Part shown: piece by piece, positions 60,736-60,816 of the stretch
How the letters are laid out: each line of letters opens with the position of its first letter
Numbering within the stretch: the first letter of the stretch is position 1
NCBI GenBank assembly: GCA_900540875.1
Contig: UQHT01000013.1
Coordinates: 1 to 60,816, forward strand
DNA: 60,816 nucleotides
Direction of reading: 5' to 3'
From: an uncultured Collinsella sp.
GTDB lineage: Bacteria > Actinomycetota > Coriobacteriia > Coriobacteriales > Coriobacteriaceae
Program-made: the position numbers and the translations under genes
Notes under the pieces: model-generated
Seen by the model: the letters and a program-made list of their open reading frames with translations, nothing else
Database searches by the model: none
Told to the model about the DNA's origin: nothing

Positions 60736-60816
60736 TTAGTCTTTGCAAATAACCTTTGAACCTTCACCATCAATTACAATTCCCTGACGGTTGTTAATTG
60801 GGCATAGATTCAAATC
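60736..60816 (-). CDS. C-terminal end of a gene leaving the window
   Basis: On the minus strand the last 81 bases are open and end in TAA (60736-60738): LNLCPINNRQGIVIDGEGSK, then VICKD. The stretch is AT-rich and could be the tail of an accessory gene starting beyond the window. Too short to identify. Between it and the transposase fragment there is only a hairpin. Confidence 0.35.
   Translation of the reverse strand, partial: DLNLCPINNRQGIVIDGEGSKVICKD

Noticed and set aside
1..60816. CRISPR arrays or rRNA genes
   Set aside because: No regularly spaced short direct repeats and no 16S, 23S or 5S signature sequences were noticed anywhere in the window.

Overview
The window looks like a chromosome segment of a Collinsella-like member of the Coriobacteriia (Actinomycetota). 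This is inferred from its high-GC housekeeping genes, which run in one long block on the + strand (leuS, rimP-nusA-infB-rbfA-nrnA-truB-ribF-dnaG-rpoD, tRNA-Asn, asp23-fakA-recG-rsmD-coaD, DUF177-rpmF-plsX-acpP-rnc-smc-ftsY-ffh), and from the encoded proteins. The genus call rests on protein resemblance from memory and was not tested by a search.

Layout. (1) 1-7.4 kb is an AT-richer accessory island of defence-like genes and their debris: a frameshifted Abi_2 relic, an unrecognised 214-aa protein, an OLD-type ATPase/TOPRIM protein, an intact Abi_2 (HEPN) protein, three minus-strand fragments of one decayed gene family, a DUF2188 protein and an AAA_21-type ATPase. (2) 7.6-18.7 kb is an eight-gene, tightly overlapping operon: a Gram-positive Pel exopolysaccharide locus (PelD, PelE, the PelA deacetylase part, PelF, PelG). 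It continues without a break into a CotH-kinase lipoprotein, a VTC-type polyphosphate polymerase and a DUF4956 membrane protein. (3) 18.8-22.5 kb holds a PLP-fold protein without its catalytic lysine, a ModE-like regulator, guaB and three inverted-repeat elements. (4) 22.5-52.2 kb is the housekeeping block. (5) 52.3-59.7 kb carries a DUF134/NifX-type metal-associated regulator divergent from thyA-dfr, a TrmH-family methyltransferase, a frameshifted MATE transporter, cobO and ftsH. (6) 59.7-60.8 kb ends in a DUF523 gene, a possible recombinase relic, an IS3 transposase fragment and the tail of a gene leaving the window.

How the parts work together. The Pel operon would make, deacetylate and export a cationic polysaccharide under cyclic-di-GMP control. 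PelD keeps an RxxD I-site but has lost the GGDEF catalytic motif. The three appended genes suggest a phosphate-based modification or storage function tied to the matrix. The housekeeping block links translation initiation, replication priming, the primary sigma factor, lipid precursor synthesis, chromosome condensation and SRP targeting.

The best leads for something undescribed are the Pel-CotH-VTC-DUF4956 operon, the long perfect inverted repeats (one starting within the last sense codon of a gene and carrying its stop), a dispersed palindrome that supplies the stop codons of two convergent genes, an intrinsic-terminator-like hairpin in the rimP-nusA leader, and the paired palindromic operators at the DUF134 gene.
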